From the NCBI GenBank assembly GCA_003455945.1, contig DMPQ01000022.1:6727-14451 (forward strand): DNA of 7,725 nt. Direction: 5' to 3'. A program made the position numbers and the translations under genes. The first letter of the stretch is position 1, and every line of letters starts with the position of its first letter. Below the pieces are notes generated by a model. The model searched no databases, was not told the origin of the DNA, and saw nothing but the letters and a program-made list of their open reading frames with translations. Positions 6,701 to 7,725 of this stretch are shown in pieces. The stretch is from Planctomycetaceae bacterium (GTDB taxonomy: Bacteria > Planctomycetota > Planctomycetia > Pirellulales > Pirellulaceae).

Positions 6701-7384
6701 GTCAAGGAACAGCTCGCCGACTTCGTGAAGAGCGGAGGGAGCGAGAACGCGAATCCTCAGGCCCAGGCGATGCAAATGCAGCAGCAGTTCCTGCAGCAGC
6801 TGATGGGAGGTCGAGGGGGACGCGGAGGTCGGGGCGGTGGTGGCGGCGGCGGCGGTGGAGCCGACGTCGAAACGCTGAAGATCGCCGTGTCGGTCGAGCC
6901 GGTCTCCGGATCGCTGATCGTGACCGGTCCCGACTATCTGTATCAGCGCGTGCTGGCGATCGTCGAGACGATCGATCGCCCCGAAGTGGCCAAGAACGAG
7001 TACATGGAGATCATCCAGCTTCCGAACTCGGTCAATCCTCAGCTGCTCCGCGAGAGCCTGATGACGATCTTCCAGGTACCGACGACCGGAGGGACGACCG
7101 GCGCGAACGCCAACAGCGCTCAGGCTCGCCAGCAGGCGCTGCAGCAGATGATGCGCGGCGGGAACATGGGCGGCGGCTTCCCGGGTGGCGGAGGCTTCGG
7201 CGGCGGCGGTTTCCCGGGCGGAGGTGGCTTCGGCGGCGGTAATCGGGGAGGCGGCGGCTTCGGCGGCGGTGGTGGCTTTCCCGGCGGAGGAATGGGTGGC
7301 TTCCAGATCCCCGGCGGCGGTGGCGGCGGCAACCGAGGCGGACGTGGCGGCCAAGGGGGAGGACGCGGTGGGCGAGGGGGCTGA
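3800..7384 (+). CDS. Exported multi-module secretin N-domain protein, no barrel, Gly/Arg-rich tail
   Basis: Complete 1194-residue exported protein; function unknown. Residues 1-26 are a clear signal peptide (KLSVRR, hydrophobic core, AGA-Q). Residues 27-228 are helical with three LxxxQ-type motifs (50, 135, 177). Residues 230-305 resemble the N0/STN fold of secretins. Secretin N-like modules follow at about 327-388, 401-464, 478-541, 545-614, 624-817, 828-937 and 951-1061, many with the DPxxNxLIVxG-like strand and a closing helix ending in I/L-D. A last half module starts at 1067 and gives way to a Gly-rich tail (1119-1194) with FPGGGGFGGG units and RGG repeats. Insertions are acidic/Pro-rich (660-787) and Gly-rich (851-897, 978-1021). 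In type II/III secretion and type IV pilus secretins such modules stack into periplasmic rings below a C-terminal barrel; here the barrel is absent, and no secretion genes are nearby. A ring or scaffold role in the envelope is inference. Such proteins are often annotated only as secretin N-terminal domain-containing. Confidence 0.88.
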   Translation: MKLSVRRWLCVAILGCAPFGIPTAGAQEPVDLLGAARLLDQPNAVSLIGLDAAQKEAFATWKGARLEAAAQLLSSDGPQDPAARLDAIGQFVAESNQQLGRLLKTEQAVLLDLAGSASEGLVALADDGVADRLKLSIGQQEAIATLLDQRKSEVDATPGLNTRVLDARIGLALQKILSPSQLAAWRVLSLEVPGELPEIEPPSSAVTPAAPVAATPSADAPSSATGEPKIAFSFGKMDWDELIGWFAEQAQLSLQLETTLPEGSFNYQDEREYSVAEGIDLLNNVLMLKGVTLVRNDRQLMVVDLERIPEQLIPNVDPSELDLRGRYEIVNCVFSLEFARADDLQPEVRDLVDRNYGRAIAVRLANQLVVRETVGNLRSIRTLVEDAETRARSQKQPVQAISLEVITADEAMVLARSLFKIPDDQFSDEDGTIWLSPDTLGLRLYYRGEEDRIEQLMQLLQVADQAMPTTADRAEDVFTLKTFIVRQDPQSAVKVLKVLLANRHPDIRAELAQESQSILVWGRPADHALAESIVQEMSDSMDFGVVDLRDYDPEDLLDMLKETFGIVEASATDAATPSYGPKVVVDPLRNRLVIRGSKAQVEEITRFIESIDPPRANDGYRSSARILPLTGDSARAAVDRAQALWPSLERGNRLNFKVVGGEAPRLIDRNGTRRRGDTEGSGAAPNVPGTIDMRALLPNLPEGGFPEPNDRDFPEPDFPRPERSEPDDDRPFDDDDNDPSAARLPNGTFLVSAPVQEPAGSDDPAPTADPTGDEEPATPVRPSVPGAEIIIEQTPYGLIIRSDDLDALDELEDLLRESASLDESVPAPTVYYLKNRKAAEAQQLLSEMLGLSGGSSGGGGLGGMIPGMLGNMMGGPAGDIMSAALGGGGSSSSGSSSMYLETTGDVGMVADPKLNALIVQANSTDLELIEELLEYLDQEEPPVPPELEGKTYLIPVRYLPVEQVAAIVKEQLADFVKSGGSENANPQAQAMQMQQQFLQQLMGGRGGRGGRGGGGGGGGGADVETLKIAVSVEPVSGSLIVTGPDYLYQRVLAIVETIDRPEVAKNEYMEIIQLPNSVNPQLLRESLMTIFQVPTTGGTTGANANSAQARQQALQQMMRGGNMGGGFPGGGGFGGGGFPGGGGFGGGNRGGGGFGGGGGFPGGGMGGFQIPGGGGGGNRGGRGGQGGGRGGRGG
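6350..6490 (+). repeat. Gly/Ser/Met-rich loop coding segment (first)
   Basis: Codes for residues about 851-897, a low-complexity stretch of Gly, Ser and Met between the first half of one secretin N-like module (YYLKNRKAAEAQQLL) and its second half (MVADPKLNALIVQ). A long, flexible Gly/Ser loop at this place is known from the N3 module of GspD-type secretins, where it faces the channel. Confidence 0.6.
6731..6862 (+). repeat. Gln/Met then RGG/poly-Gly loop coding segment (second)
   Basis: Codes for residues about 978-1021. A Gln/Met-rich helix-like part is followed by GGRGGRGGRGG (1003-1013) and a run of Gly to 1020. It interrupts the module that resumes at LKIAVSVEPVSGSLIV. Confidence 0.6.
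7151..7381 (+). repeat. C-terminal Gly-rich tail with FPGGGGFGGG units and RGG repeats
   Basis: Residues 1118-1194 are almost all Gly with regularly placed Phe-Pro, Phe, Asn-Arg and a terminal Arg-Gly-Gly series. The DNA is a degenerate GGC/GGT/GGA repeat with many synonymous changes, so it is an old, selected sequence rather than a fresh slippage expansion. Such a region is prone to assembly length errors. Confidence 0.7.
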
Positions 7385-7560
7385 TCGGCCGACCTCTGCT
7401 TCCCGGCGCTCCTGATCGCAACACGCATCGGACCGGACAAGTCGAACGACTTGCCCGGTCCGTTCGCGTTTCTTGGCCGCTTGGGCTCGGGGGCCGCTGC
7501 TCGGGTGCCGATGCCTGGGTGCCGGCCTCGGGCCGAGTGAAACGTTGCGGACGACGACGC
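7385..7560. other. Convergent intergenic region
   Basis: These 176 bases separate the 3' ends of the secretin-N-like gene and the maf gene. Besides the hairpin at 7429-7462 there is a short imperfect duplication (GGGTGCCGATGCCT next to GGGTGCCGGCCT, near 7503-7530). I see no gene here. Confidence 0.6.
7429..7474. terminator. Hairpin terminator shared by convergent genes
   Basis: Bases 7429-7443 pair with 7448-7462 in a 15-bp stem with a single A-C mismatch (7437/7454) and a GAAC loop. On the plus strand it is followed by a modest T-rich tract, TTCGCGTTTCTT, 45 bases after the stop of the secretin-N-like gene. The minus-strand tail is poorer in T, but the symmetry and position suggest it serves both genes. 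Confidence 0.75.
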
Positions 7561-7725
7561 CTACGGCGCGTCGGTTTCGCTCAGCAGTCGCGCGAGCAGT
7601 TCCATCGGCAGACCGACGACGTTCGATTCGCTCCCGCGGACGACATGGACCCAATCGAGTCCGTCCTGGTAGCCGAACGCTCCCGCCTTGCCGCACCAGA
7701 GGTCGGTCAGCAGATAGTCGTCGAG
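7561..7725 (-). CDS. maf: Maf-family nucleotide pyrophosphatase, C-terminal fragment
   Basis: The last 54 codons and stop of a gene that enters from the right edge. Maf proteins are cytoplasmic nucleoside triphosphate pyrophosphatases that remove non-canonical or modified nucleotides (dTTP/UTP or m7GTP types) and are linked to septum formation. The fragment carries the family's C-terminal hallmarks: W-C-GKAGAFG-Q and, after a VRGSES stretch, NVVGLPMELL, where the GSxSNVVGLP block closes the active-site fold. It ends with the helix LLARLLSETDAP and a TAG stop. The N-terminal SxSPRR motif and the catalytic Asp and Lys lie outside the window, so the substrate subgroup cannot be assigned. It is convergent with the secretin-N-like gene. 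Confidence 0.88.
   Translation of the reverse strand, partial: LDDYLLTDLWCGKAGAFGYQDGLDWVHVVRGSESNVVGLPMELLARLLSETDAP

Noticed and set aside
7385..7560. The missing half of the last secretin N-like module after a frameshift
   Set aside because: The translation after the stop in the frame read has no DPxxNxLIV-like strand, and the sequence soon becomes a terminator hairpin.
3632..7696. A 1354-codon open frame on the minus strand opposite the secretin-N-like gene
   Set aside because: It is rich in Arg, Ala, Asp and Gln with no family motifs, runs through the terminator hairpin and the maf 3' end, and is explained by the high GC and regular codon pattern of the real gene on the other strand.

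Overview
The window looks like chromosomal DNA of a high-GC planctomycete (Planctomycetota). The reasons are a secreted FGly-type sulfatase next to a secreted alkaline phosphatase, and a large exported glycine-rich protein built from serial secretin N-type modules. All three are typical of that phylum. I cannot assign a genus. There are no tRNA, rRNA, CRISPR, transposase or phage signals, and I see no clear sign of recent transfer.

Layout: (1) 1-1508, minus strand: most of a secreted alkaline phosphatase, cut by the left edge before its C-terminal metal-binding part. (2) 1509-1665: divergent intergenic region with one A/T-rich element that resembles a -10 box on either strand. (3) 1666-3216, plus strand: a complete secreted sulfatase starting at GTG. 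(4) 3217-3799: a 583-base gap with no convincing gene. It holds a hairpin, a 10-bp palindrome, two pairs of near-identical direct repeats, a candidate promoter and a leader with a perfect 10-bp inverted repeat. (5) 3800-7384, plus strand: a 1194-residue exported protein with an N-terminal helical region, one N0-like module and about seven and a half secretin N-like modules. It has long Gly-rich or acidic insertions and a Gly/Arg-rich tail, but no secretin barrel. (6) 7385-7560: convergent gap with a strong 15-bp hairpin, probably a shared terminator. (7) 7561-7725, minus strand: the last 54 codons of a Maf-family nucleotide pyrophosphatase.

The divergent phosphatase and sulfatase both release inorganic ions from organic esters outside the cytoplasm, so a scavenging role is reasonable, but a shared regulator is only inferred. 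The most interesting object is the secretin-N concatemer. It has its own candidate promoter and leader and stands alone, with no type II or type IV secretion genes in view. Its architecture suggests an envelope ring or scaffold protein rather than an outer-membrane pore. No feature proves a new biological system.
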